DNA from: Acidobacteria bacterium 37-71-11
Lineage (GTDB): Bacteria; Acidobacteriota; Thermoanaerobaculia; Thermoanaerobaculales; Thermoanaerobaculaceae
Reading direction: 5' to 3'
Assembly: GCA_002279285.1 (NCBI GenBank)
Contig: NCBR01000135.1
Coordinates: 1-7,742 of the forward strand
Length of the DNA stretch: 7,742 nt
In this document: one piece after another, positions 1 to 6,488 of the stretch
Numbering within the stretch: the first letter of the stretch is position 1
Layout of the letters: each line of letters opens with the position of its first letter
Notes under the pieces: generated by a model
The model's database searches: none
What the model saw: only the letters and a program-made list of their open reading frames with translations
Told to the model about the DNA's origin: nothing
Position numbers and translations under genes: made by a program

Positions 1-590
1 CGGTCGGTGTGGCGCGCGACCTCCACCTCGCCCAGGATCGGCGGTGCGAGCCCCGGCACCAGCAGCTCGAAGTGGAGGTGGGAGCCGACCGGGAACTCGG
101 TGGCGCCCCGAACCAGCATGCCGGTGGCGGAGAGGTTCTCGGTCACGGTGAGCTGCCGCCGGACGCCCTGCGCCAACCACAGCTCGAGCTGCACGACGGC
201 ACGCAGGCTGTGGCGCGGCGCCGTCCCCAACAGGTCGGCGATGGCGTCGAGCATCTTGTCGCAGGACGCGTCGGCCGCCACGATCCGGTTGACGCCGTGC
301 CGCAGGAGCGGCCCCACCTCATCGAACGCGGTGGCGTCCACCAGGACCAGCACCCCGGAATCGCGGCAGGGCGAGCCCTCGCTTCGCACCGCCGCGACGA
401 ACTCTTCGAGCGCCATCCCCTCGAACGGGTGGTGCGCCACGACGATGTCGAAGCGGGTCCCCTGCAACAACTCGACCGCCACGTCGGCGCGCTCGAGACG
501 GTGAACGTTGCAGCCCGCCTGGCGCAGGACCGGCGCCACCTGGCGGAGCGCCGGCGTCCCGGCGCCGACGACGAGAAGCTCGTGGGCCAC
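1..590 (-). CDS. Pseudo-receiver/PilZ domain protein, 3' end cut by window edge
   Basis: Reading the minus strand from a GTG at 590 gives 196 residues with no stop before the window edge. Residues 4-120 have the alternating strand/helix pattern of a CheY-like receiver, but the catalytic residues are gone: GAG (9-11) replaces the acidic pair, His53 sits where the phospho-acceptor Asp belongs (FDIVVAHHPFEGM), and AAD (105-107) replaces the conserved Lys region. Residues ~126 onward are a PilZ domain with both c-di-GMP motifs: R126xxxR130 and N152-L-S154-A-T-G157. The likely role is a c-di-GMP-responsive effector whose receiver-like part binds a partner rather than being phosphorylated; this is inference. 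GTG 590 is preferred because AAGGGAG lies just upstream (595-601) and a TATGAT -10-like box lies at 612-617; the in-frame ATG at 632 is upstream of that box and has no clear ribosome binding site. The gene is divergent from the hybrid kinase. Confidence 0.85.
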   Translation of the reverse strand, partial: MAHELLVVGAGTPALRQVAPVLRQAGCNVHRLERADVAVELLQGTRFDIVVAHHPFEGMALEEFVAAVRSEGSPCRDSGVLVLVDATAFDEVGPLLRHGVNRIVAADASCDKMLDAIADLLGTAPRHSLRAVVQLELWLAQGVRRQLTVTENLSATGMLVRGATEFPVGSHLHFELLVPGLAPPILGEVEVARHTD

Positions 591-611
591 GCAGCTCCCT
601 TCTGGGCGGTC

Positions 612-617
612 ATCATA
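612..617 (-). promoter_or_regulatory. Candidate -10 box for the PilZ gene
   Basis: The minus strand reads TATGAT here, five of six matches to the sigma70 -10 consensus, about 20 bases upstream of the GTG start at 590, with AAGGGAG between. No good -35 hexamer is seen 16-18 bases further upstream. The box supports the GTG start, because a transcript starting ~7 bases downstream would exclude the ATG at 632. Confidence 0.35.
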
Positions 618-686
618 GCGCGAGTCGTCCATGCCGGCTCGCCGCCGCCACCAGGCACGACAACCAGTTCCTCTGAGCCAGGCTGT

Positions 687-721
687 CTTCTCTTGCCCGC
701 GGGCTGCTGCCGGATCGCTCG
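687..721 (+). repeat. Interspersed repeat copy R1
   Basis: The core starts CTTCTCTTGCCC, continues with GCGGGCT and ends with TCGCTCG. It aligns to R2 (748-783), 61 bases downstream, with about seven differences and one gap. It is the more diverged member of the left pair and lacks a clear copy of the CCACTGCGTG lead-in seen in R2. Confidence 0.55.
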
Positions 722-731
722 TGCTCCTCTT

Positions 732-783
732 CCACTGCGTGAAGGCTCTTCTTTTGCCCAGCGGGCTACGGCCGAGTCGCTCG
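732..783 (+). repeat. Interspersed repeat copy R2
   Basis: This copy has a 16-base lead-in CCACTGCGTGAAGGCT (732-747) and a core beginning CTTCTTTTGCCCAG (748-783). The core matches the reverse complement of R4 (1211-1245) at nearly every base, including GGGCTACGGCCGAG. The lead-in matches the reverse complement of 1178-1193 (R3) with one difference. The conservation over ~36 bases in otherwise non-coding DNA marks a genuine repeat family rather than chance. Confidence 0.75.
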
Positions 784-1091
784 GGCGGCGCATCGAGCGC
801 CGCCCTCCGACCCGCCTGCGCGTGCGACCGAGCTGGGACGTCCCGCGGCGCCCCTCGCTGTTCCCCGCCTCCGCTGCGCTCCGGCGTGGCCATCGAAACC
901 CCACCGCGGGACGCCCGCTCGGGACCCGCACGCTCCGGCCCAATCAGCCTCCGCCCGCTGGGCGGATTTGGCCACCCACCCCCGCGCCTGGTGGAGGCGC
1001 TGCTGATTACCTTCGGCTTGGCCAGGAGCCTCGACCTACAGCAGGACCTCCGATTGGTGGGCGGGGGTGTCGTTGATGCGGATCGCCCTGT

Positions 1092-1167
1092 CCGGTCGCG
1101 GGCGCAGAAGCATGCGGGCTCGGGCGCGGGGGCGCCCGGGCCCGCATCCGGCCACCCGCGGGACCGG
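1092..1167. other. Very stable GC-rich long stem-loop
   Basis: An inner stem pairs 1112-1127 with 1132-1147: 16 base pairs with one mismatch (G-U if transcribed rightward) around a 4-base loop. An outer stem pairs CCGGTCGCGGG (1092-1102) with CCCGCGGGACCGG (1155-1167), with a two-base bulge. It lies between the two inverted repeat pairs and partly overlaps R3. There is no T-tract on either side, so it is not a standard intrinsic terminator. It could be a transcript structure, part of a repeat element, or a decayed palindrome; function unknown. Confidence 0.6.
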
Positions 1168-1193
1168 CAAGCAAAGAAGCCTCCACGCAGTGG
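1141..1193 (-). repeat. Interspersed repeat copy R3 (inverted, diverged)
   Basis: On the minus strand this copy starts CCACTGCGTGGAGGCT, the lead-in of R2 with one change. It continues CTTTGCTTGCC then GCGGG and CCGGATG, a diverged core most like R1. It lies 66 bases from R4 in the same orientation, so R4/R3 form a tandem pair inverted relative to R1/R2. Confidence 0.5.
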
Positions 1194-1210
1194 ACAACGA
1201 AACACCGATT

Positions 1211-1260
1211 GAGCGGCTCGGCCGTAGCCCACTGGGCAAAAGAAGTTGGCCTCACGCAGC
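1211..1260 (-). repeat. Interspersed repeat copy R4 (inverted)
   Basis: The minus strand reads GCTGCGTGAGGCCAAC followed by CTTCTTTTGCCCAGTGGG, CTACGGCCGAG and CGCTC. It is the closest match to R2, with two substitutions across the core. It ends 38 bases before the hybrid-kinase start, so it may overlap the upstream region of that gene's promoter. GCCCACTGGGC inside it is near-palindromic. Confidence 0.75.
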
Positions 1261-1280
1261 AAAGAGGGAAGGACTCGTGT

Positions 1281-1288
1281 GCTAGCTT
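1281..1288 (+). promoter_or_regulatory. Candidate extended -10 (near-leaderless) for the hybrid kinase
   Basis: TGTGCTAGCTT ends at 1288 and resembles an extended -10 (TGnTAnnnT). No convincing -35 lies 17 bases upstream. Transcription would begin about 1294-1297, next to the ATG at 1298, which agrees with the lack of a clear Shine-Dalgarno there and suggests a leaderless or near-leaderless message. This is inference from spacing only. Confidence 0.3.
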
Positions 1289-1297
1289 AGATGAGAC

Positions 1298-4200
1298 ATG
1301 TACCTGGGTGCCCTTCGGCGACTGCGGCGGTGGGTGGGCCTCGCGCTCCTCGCCGGCACGGCCGCCGGTGGGGTCGCCGCCGCGGGTCCCGCTCCCGGCG
1401 CCCTCGTCGTGGGGTTCGACCGCGACTTTCCCCCGTACGAGTACCTCGACGACAACGGCAGGCCCGCCGGGTTCGACATCGAGCTGATGCGCGAGGTCGC
1501 GGCCGCCGCCGGCATCGGCGTCGCCTTCCAGCCCGGGCACGGTCCGGACCTCGTCACCGCCCTCGAAGCCGGACGCGTGCAGGCGCTCGCCGGCGTGTTC
1601 CACTTCGCGAGGCTCGAGCGCCCCCTCGCCTTCGGCGCGTCCTTTCCCGAGGTCGAGTTCGCCATCCTCACGCGCGCCGGAACGCCGGAGATCAGCTCGC
1701 CCGACGGCATGGCCGGGAAGGACGTCCTCGTCGCCAGCGGCGACGCTGTGGACGAATGGCTCCAGGCCCGGGCGCTCCCGTTCCGTTCGACTGCGGTGGG
1801 ATCGCCCACCGAGGTGCTGCGCCTCCTTGCGGCCGGCGGCGGCGGCTGCGCCATGATGGCGCGCGCCGAAGCGGCGTTCTTGATGGGTAGGCTCAAGATC
1901 GCGAACCTGACCGTGTCTCGGTCGCCGATTTTCCTGCGGCCGTACGGTTTCGCGGTCAAGGCCGGCGACGCGGCGTTGCTGGCGCGCTTGGATCGCGGCC
2001 TCGCCGAGGTCAAGGCCTCCGGGGGTTTCGACCGCCTGCACCGCAAATGGTTCGCACTCCTCGAACCTCAGCGCGGCACGCTGACCTGGATCTTCCGCCA
2101 CGGCGTGCTCTTCGTCGCACCGCTGCTCGTCCTGCTGCTCGCCGTCTTTGCGTGGTCGCGGATGCTGACCCGCAAAGTGGAGGAACACACCCGCCGGCTG
2201 CGCGAGGAGCTCGCCGAGCGGGCCCGGGTCGAGGAGGCGCTGCGCGAAAGTGAGCGGCGGTTCCGGTCGCTTGCGGAGGTCGTTCCCTTCGGCATCCTGA
2301 TCGTCCAGAACGACACCACCGTCTACGCCAACCGCGAGGCGGCGCAGATCCTTGGCGCGGCAGCCGAGGAGATCACCGGCAGCTCCGCTTGGCCGTTCGT
2401 CCATGCTGACTTCCTCGAGCTGGTCAAGGCCCGGGCGATGGGACGCCTCGCCGGAGAAACGGGGCTCCCCGACCGATACGAGGTCAAGATCGTGACCCGT
2501 GCGGGCGCGGAGCGTTGGATCGAGATGGCGGTCACGTTGACGAACCTCGGCGGCCGGCAGGCGACCGTGATGGCGATCACCGATGTCGACGACCGCCGCC
2601 GCGCTCGGGACGTGGAGGCCGCAATCTACGAGACCTCCCGCGCCGCCGGCGCCTCCGAGAACCTGCAGGAACTGTTCGCGTCGCTGCACCGCACCGTCGC
2701 GCGGCTGATGCCCGCGACCAACTTCTACATCGCCCTGTACGACGCCGCCAGCGACCTCATGAGCTTCCCGTACTTCGTCGACGAGGTGGACGACAGGCCC
2801 GAGCCGCTCAAGCCCGGCCGCGGCCTGACCGGCTACGTCCTGCGCACCGGCGAACCTCTGCTTGCCACCGTCGAGGCGATCGCGGAACTGGAGCGGCGAG
2901 GGGAGCTGGAGTCGCTCGGGGCGCCGTCGGTGGACTGGCTCGGGGTGCCGCTCAAGGTCGGCGGCGCCACGGTCGGCGTCCTCGCGGTGCAGAGCTACAC
3001 GGGCACGGTGCGCTACAGCGACGCCGACCGCCAGATCCTCAGCTACGTTTCGATCCAGGCGGCGCAGGCGATCGAGCGCCGGCGAGCCGAGGACGATCTG
3101 CGGGAGAGCCAGCGCCAACTCTCGACGCTCATGAGCAACCTGCCAGGGATGGCGTACCGCTGCGCCAACGACGCCGACTGGACGATGGAGTTCGTCAGCG
3201 AGGGGTGTGTCGCCCTCACCGGCTACCAGCCGGGCGACCTCGTCGGCAACCGGATCACGAGCTACGCCGAGGTGATCGTGCCCGCCGATCGTGACGCCGT
3301 CCGTCAGGCCGTGGACGAGGCTCTCGCTGCCCGCCGGCCGTTCGAGCTCAGCTACCGCATCCGCACCGCAGCCGGCCACCAGAGGTGGGTGTTGGAGCGT
3401 GGCCGCGGTGTCTGGTCGGATGCGGGCGAACTGGTGGCTCTGGAAGGGTTCATCGCCGACCTCACCGAGCGCAAGAACCTTGAAGACGAACTACGCCAGG
3501 CGCAGAAGATCGAAGCGGTCGGCCGCCTGGCGGGTGGGATCGCCCACGACTTCAACAACCTGCTCACCGCCGTGCTGGGCTCGACGGAGCTTCTTCAGCG
3601 CCGCCTCGCGGGCGACGAGGGGGCTCAAGACGAGCTTGCGACGATCCACCGCTCCGCGCTGCGGGCCGCCGAGTTCACCAAGGGCCTGCTCGCCTTCGCC
3701 CGCCGCCAGGTGCTCGATCCGGTGCACCTCGACCTCAACGCATTCGTCTCCGAGGCCGTTCCCATGCTGCGACACCTCATCCCCGAGAACATCCGGATCA
3801 ACGTTCACCCGGCGGCCGAGACCGACGTGGTGCAGGCCGACCGCGGGCAGCTGACACAGGTCCTCATGAACCTGTGCGTCAACGCCCGCGACGCGATGCC
3901 GGGCGGGGGCGCCATCACGATCGAGACCGGTAACGCCCTGATGGACGCGGCATTCGTCGCCGCGCACGTCGGCGCCCGCGAGGGCCGGTACGTGTGCTTG
4001 CGCGTCGCGGATACCGGCGTCGGCATCGCGGAGGAGAACCTCCCGCGCATCTTCGAGCCGTTCTTCACCACCAAGGAGACGGGAAAGGGCACCGGCCTTG
4101 GTCTCTCGACCGTCTACGGGATCGTCAAGCAACACGAGGGCTTCATCCTCGCGGCCAGCGAGCCGGGCCGGGGTTCGACCTTCACCGTCTACCTGCCCGC

Positions 4201-4645
4201 CGCGGCCGGCCGCGACCTGCCGTCCGCCCCCGTGAGCCAAACGGCGGTGCGCGGTGGAAACGAGGCGATCCTCGTCGTCGAGGACGAGCCCGAGGTTCGT
4301 AAGGTCCTCGTGGAGGCGCTCACAGGGCTGGGCTACGAGGTGTACCAGGCGGCCGATGGCCTCGCGGCGCTCGAGATGCTGCGCCGCGGCCTGGCGGTGG
4401 GCCTCGTGCTCACGGACGTCGTGATGCCGCACATGGGTGGCATGGAGCTGTGCGAAGCTGCGCGCGCTGCGGCCCCCGACCTCAGGTTCCTGTTCTCCTC
4501 GGGCTACGCGGAGGATACGGTCCACGTCGGCTTCATCAAGAAGGAAGGGATCTTCTTCCTGGCAAAGCCGTACGGGATCGACGCCCTCGCGCGCAAGGTC
4601 CGCGAGGCTCTGGACACCCCCAGCGCCGCGCCGCCGGCGCCGTGA
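1298..4645 (+). CDS. SBP_bac_3-PAS-GAF-PAS hybrid sensor histidine kinase with C-terminal receiver
   Basis: This 1115-residue protein senses a signal in the periplasm and autophosphorylates on His. Residues 1-29 look like a signal peptide, which fits this start. Residues ~33-255 form a type 3 solute-binding domain (GFDIELMREVA at 58-68; conserved ligand Arg at about R105), and ~264-287 a membrane helix. Then come a coiled linker (~290-320), PAS (~320-432), GAF (~440-595), a second PAS (~603-726), and HisKA with H750 in GGIAHDFNN. HATPase_c follows, with N box N858/N862, DTGVG at 905-909 and GTGLGL at 931-936. The C-terminal receiver has E995/D996, phospho-acceptor D1040 and K1090 (LAKPY). Kinase core and receiver resemble CckA-type hybrids. 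No output domain follows, so the phosphoryl group should pass to a separate HPt or regulator not seen here. The Asp that normally holds an amino-acid ligand's amino group seems absent (ARA at 188-190), so the ligand may not be a standard amino acid. Confidence 0.95.
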   Translation: MYLGALRRLRRWVGLALLAGTAAGGVAAAGPAPGALVVGFDRDFPPYEYLDDNGRPAGFDIELMREVAAAAGIGVAFQPGHGPDLVTALEAGRVQALAGVFHFARLERPLAFGASFPEVEFAILTRAGTPEISSPDGMAGKDVLVASGDAVDEWLQARALPFRSTAVGSPTEVLRLLAAGGGGCAMMARAEAAFLMGRLKIANLTVSRSPIFLRPYGFAVKAGDAALLARLDRGLAEVKASGGFDRLHRKWFALLEPQRGTLTWIFRHGVLFVAPLLVLLLAVFAWSRMLTRKVEEHTRRLREELAERARVEEALRESERRFRSLAEVVPFGILIVQNDTTVYANREAAQILGAAAEEITGSSAWPFVHADFLELVKARAMGRLAGETGLPDRYEVKIVTRAGAERWIEMAVTLTNLGGRQATVMAITDVDDRRRARDVEAAIYETSRAAGASENLQELFASLHRTVARLMPATNFYIALYDAASDLMSFPYFVDEVDDRPEPLKPGRGLTGYVLRTGEPLLATVEAIAELERRGELESLGAPSVDWLGVPLKVGGATVGVLAVQSYTGTVRYSDADRQILSYVSIQAAQAIERRRAEDDLRESQRQLSTLMSNLPGMAYRCANDADWTMEFVSEGCVALTGYQPGDLVGNRITSYAEVIVPADRDAVRQAVDEALAARRPFELSYRIRTAAGHQRWVLERGRGVWSDAGELVALEGFIADLTERKNLEDELRQAQKIEAVGRLAGGIAHDFNNLLTAVLGSTELLQRRLAGDEGAQDELATIHRSALRAAEFTKGLLAFARRQVLDPVHLDLNAFVSEAVPMLRHLIPENIRINVHPAAETDVVQADRGQLTQVLMNLCVNARDAMPGGGAITIETGNALMDAAFVAAHVGAREGRYVCLRVADTGVGIAEENLPRIFEPFFTTKETGKGTGLGLSTVYGIVKQHEGFILAASEPGRGSTFTVYLPAAAGRDLPSAPVSQTAVRGGNEAILVVEDEPEVRKVLVEALTGLGYEVYQAADGLAALEMLRRGLAVGLVLTDVVMPHMGGMELCEAARAAAPDLRFLFSSGYAEDTVHVGFIKKEGIFFLAKPYGIDALARKVREALDTPSAAPPAP

Positions 4646-4646
4646 G

Positions 4647-4670
4647 CCGACCGAACAGCACTCCGGTCGG
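4647..4670 (+). terminator. Hairpin just after the hybrid-kinase stop
   Basis: CCGACCG (4647-4653) pairs with CGGTCGG (4664-4670) around a 10-base loop, starting one base after the TGA. No T-run follows, so terminator activity is only a possibility; the hairpin could instead stabilise the 3' end of the message. Confidence 0.35.
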
Positions 4671-4686
4671 TGGGCGGCAGATCGGG

Positions 4687-4775
4687 ATCGGGGGCGACGG
4701 TAGGTGACCACCGTTCCCCTCCCACACCACCGGACATGCGGGCCCGCCTCCGGCGGTTCGGAAAGTTGAGGTCAG
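4687..4775 (-). mobile_element. Probable decayed 3' end of a group II intron (domain V/VI-like)
   Basis: On the minus strand, CTCAACTTTC is followed by a D5-like hairpin (4759-4721). Its lower helix is ACCGCCGGA paired with TCCGGTGGT (nine pairs, one G-U), with a bulge on the 3' side and a short upper stem around GCGGGCCCGC. GTGTGGGAGGGG and a D6-like hairpin (ACGGT/ACCGT) follow, ending in CCGAT at 4687. The order and wording (GAACCGCC, GGTGGTGTGGGAGG, terminal GAT) match my memory of bacterial group II intron 3' ends. The upper D5 helix appears mutated, and no reverse transcriptase lies upstream, so this would be a dead fragment. It could instead be an unrelated hairpin pair. Confidence 0.45.
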
Positions 4776-4876
4776 GGCGCCAGGCGAGGTCGCCCGAGAC
4801 GGTCGAGGTCGCTGTCTGGCAGCGCGCCCCAGGCTTCACCTCGGGGTCGCCCTTTCAGCTGGAAGCACGACATTGA

Positions 4877-4906
4877 GGGGGCGCCCCGCGAGTGCAGGGC
4901 GCCCCC
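4877..4906 (-). terminator. Perfect 10-bp GC hairpin downstream of the DUF5666 gene
   Basis: GGGGGCGCCC (4877-4886) pairs perfectly with GGGCGCCCCC (4897-4906) around a 10-base loop. It starts 22 bases after the stop of the minus-strand gene and lies between convergent genes, where a terminator is expected. No T-tract follows on either strand, so it is at best a T-less or bidirectional terminator. Confidence 0.5.
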
Positions 4907-4928
4907 GGTGTTACGACGATGCGTCTGA

Positions 4929-6314
4929 TCAGCGGCCGAGCTTGCGCTTGACCGCTTTCCCGACCGCCACGCTGCCGGCGGTGCCGGTTACGTTGCGGAA
5001 ATCGCCCGACGCGACCACGGCTGCGGCTGGGTCGAGCAGATCGACGTGCAGCAGCGCGCTGACCGGGAGGAACACATTCGGCAGCGCCGTCTCACCCTCG
5101 TCGGGGGAGGTCGAGAACTCCGCATGGAGACGGCCACCCTCCGACGCCGTCAGGGTTGCCAACGTCATCCCGTCGATCACCACGTCGTAGCTGGCGCCGG
5201 GCGTGAGCCCCCAGACGCCAATCGCCACGTCCTGCACGCCTCCGTTGATGCTGGCGGTCACGATCCCGACCACGCCAGGCAAGCCGCTCGTCAGCACCGC
5301 GGCGGCCAGGTAGTCGGGGGCCGGGCTGTCGTGGCTGTTCACGCGCGCGTCGGCGAAGTCGCCGGTGAGAACCGGCGTTCCCGAGGGCGCGTTGACGCTG
5401 ACCGTCTTGAGGTCCTCCACCGGCTGGAGCGCCGCGGGCAGCGGCTCGGCGCCCGCCATGCCGGCGGTCGAGAGGAACAGGTTGCCTTCTCCATCGTCGC
5501 CGGTCGTGATCACCGCCGCGGCCACTCCGTCCACGACCACGGCGTAGTCGGTCCGGGGAAGAAGTCCCTCGACACCGACCTTGAGGTCCTGGCGGTCCGC
5601 GCCGTCGGCAAAGGTGAAGTGACGGGTGACGGCCACGCCCTCCGCTCCGGCCGGCGCATCAGGGGTTGCGGTGAGGTGGAGCACGGCGAACAACGACGAC
5701 GCGAGGCCGCCGGGATCCCCGCAACCTCCGGCCTGCGCCTTGATCGAAACGGCCGTCATCGACCCATCGCTCTCGGCCTGGCCTCTGACGAGGACGGTCA
5801 CCCCGACGGCGAACGACGCCTGCTGCTGGTCAAGGACCGTCGACGCATCTACGTGGACGGTCGTGTTTCCCACCACCCAGTCGCCGACCAACCCCGAGGT
5901 GGGGAGCGTCGTGATCGCACCGCACAGAACCGTCGTTCCCTGCGTGCCTGGCGGCGGCGCCATCACCTCGATCGAGGTCGCCGTGACGGAGCCGTCGGCG
6001 CCGAGCTGGCCCTCGACGCGGACCATCGCGCCGACCGCGACCGCCCCGGCGCCCTGGTCGATCTCGGTGGTCGCGGTCACATGCACCGTGGTCGAGCCGA
6101 CCGTCCAGTCGCCGATCCAACCGGTCGTCGCCGGCAGTGCCTCGATGGGCCCCTTGAACATCACCTCGCCCGCATCAGGTCGTCCCTTGGCTGCTGCGGG
6201 CGCCGCCGGCAGTACCGAGGTCGCAGCCATCAGAAGGAGGGGCAGAGCCGCCAGGCCCATGCTCCTCAGCCGATGCGGATTTCGCGCAGTCTTCAACCCG
6301 ATCGTCGTCTTCAT
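4929..6314 (-). CDS. Secreted DUF5666-type protein with two tandem domain duplications
   Basis: The 461-residue product has a positively charged N-terminus, a hydrophobic stretch at ~19-35 and Ala-rich cleavage region near 38-43, so it should be exported. Residues ~52-117 and ~128-193 are two copies of a DUF5666-like beta unit: compare GWIGDWTVGSTTVHV with GLVGDWVVGNTTVHV, each followed by a hydrophobic VGxxVxVxG segment and a DGSxTAxSI ending. Residues ~207-322 and ~335-441 are a second duplicated unit: DLKVGVEGLLPRTDYAVVVDG against DVAIGVWGLTPGASYDVVIDG, each closing with a GDF motif. The molecular role of DUF5666 proteins is unknown; a structural or envelope-associated role is a guess. Only two cysteines occur in the mature part (C131, C198), so one disulfide is possible. 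The start is well supported by GGAGGT at 6323-6328, eight bases upstream. The C-terminus is basic (GKAVKRKLGR). Confidence 0.9.
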   Translation of the reverse strand: MKTTIGLKTARNPHRLRSMGLAALPLLLMAATSVLPAAPAAAKGRPDAGEVMFKGPIEALPATTGWIGDWTVGSTTVHVTATTEIDQGAGAVAVGAMVRVEGQLGADGSVTATSIEVMAPPPGTQGTTVLCGAITTLPTSGLVGDWVVGNTTVHVDASTVLDQQQASFAVGVTVLVRGQAESDGSMTAVSIKAQAGGCGDPGGLASSLFAVLHLTATPDAPAGAEGVAVTRHFTFADGADRQDLKVGVEGLLPRTDYAVVVDGVAAAVITTGDDGEGNLFLSTAGMAGAEPLPAALQPVEDLKTVSVNAPSGTPVLTGDFADARVNSHDSPAPDYLAAAVLTSGLPGVVGIVTASINGGVQDVAIGVWGLTPGASYDVVIDGMTLATLTASEGGRLHAEFSTSPDEGETALPNVFLPVSALLHVDLLDPAAAVVASGDFRNVTGTAGSVAVGKAVKRKLGR

Positions 6315-6322
6315 CGTCGTTG

Positions 6323-6328
6323 ACCTCC
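6323..6328 (-). promoter_or_regulatory. Strong Shine-Dalgarno of the DUF5666 gene
   Basis: GGAGGT on the minus strand, eight bases before the ATG at 6314, is a near-ideal ribosome binding site. It fixes this start and suggests efficient translation. Confidence 0.8.
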
Positions 6329-6365
6329 CGTACCGCCATCCTGGCCCGCCGCCGGGGGGATTTCA

Positions 6366-6393
6366 GTGACCGTCGTCACGGAAGAATGTCACG
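6366..6393. promoter_or_regulatory. Cluster of GTCAC half-sites upstream of the DUF5666 gene
   Basis: GTGAC (6366-6370) and GTCAC (6375-6379) form an inverted repeat with a 4-base spacer. GTCACG then recurs at 6388-6393, exactly 13 bases after its first copy at 6375-6380. The cluster lies 52-79 bases upstream of the start codon, where an operator would lie. No regulator family is identified, and no clear sigma70 promoter was found beside it. Confidence 0.3.
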
Positions 6394-6488
6394 CGACACA
6401 ATCTCGCCAGCCGCGCGCGGCGCCCCCGAGAGAAAGCGCGGGACGCACCCCAAACACCCGGGTACGCCCCCGCCCACGAAGGGCCCGC

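Larger units (their letters stand above)
591..1297. other. Long divergent intergenic region with inverted repeat pairs
   Basis: These 707 bases separate the divergent PilZ and hybrid-kinase genes. Open frames exist on both strands, but none has a recognisable domain, and the frames through the repeats give low-complexity Arg/Pro/Ser-rich translations, so I call no gene. The region holds repeat pair R1/R2 (687-783), an inverted pair R3/R4 (1141-1260) and a strong stem-loop (1092-1167). The 786-1091 part between them is GC-rich with short palindromes only, for example GGGACGTCCC at 835-844 and a hairpin CCGCCC-GCT-GGGCGG near 951-965. I see no tRNA, rRNA or known riboswitch signature in it. Confidence 0.7.

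Noticed and set aside
687..783. CRISPR array
   Set aside because: There are only two copies on each side, with degenerate repeats, unequal 61- and 66-base periods, opposite orientations, and no cas genes.
143..943. A 266-residue minus-strand open frame over the PilZ gene and its upstream region
   Set aside because: It is in the wrong frame: its Ser/Arg/Trp-rich translation has no domain, while the neighbouring frame shows the receiver fold and PilZ motifs.
1007..3379. A 790-residue open frame on the minus strand opposite the hybrid kinase
   Set aside because: It is an antisense frame kept open by high GC. Its Arg/Gly/Asp/His-rich translation has no domain, while the plus strand encodes a full set of signalling domains.
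3491..4711. A 406-residue minus-strand open frame over the kinase and receiver domains
   Set aside because: It mirrors the coding strand's third-position GC bias and shows no recognisable motifs; the plus-strand H, N, G boxes and receiver are intact.
4768..4872. Small minus-strand ORF starting at the ATG of 4872 (about 33 residues) as the tail of an intron-encoded protein
   Set aside because: Its sequence (MSCFQLKGRPRGEAWG...) resembles no reverse transcriptase or maturase C-terminus, and it has no clear ribosome binding site.
5046..6323. A 425-residue plus-strand open frame opposite the DUF5666 gene
   Set aside because: It is low-complexity and Arg/His-rich with no domain. The minus-strand frame has a signal peptide, domain repeats and a strong Shine-Dalgarno.
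6410..6421. Perfect palindrome GCCGCGCGCGGC
   Set aside because: A CpG-rich self-complementary stretch this short is expected by chance at this GC content, and it has no spacing relation to a promoter.
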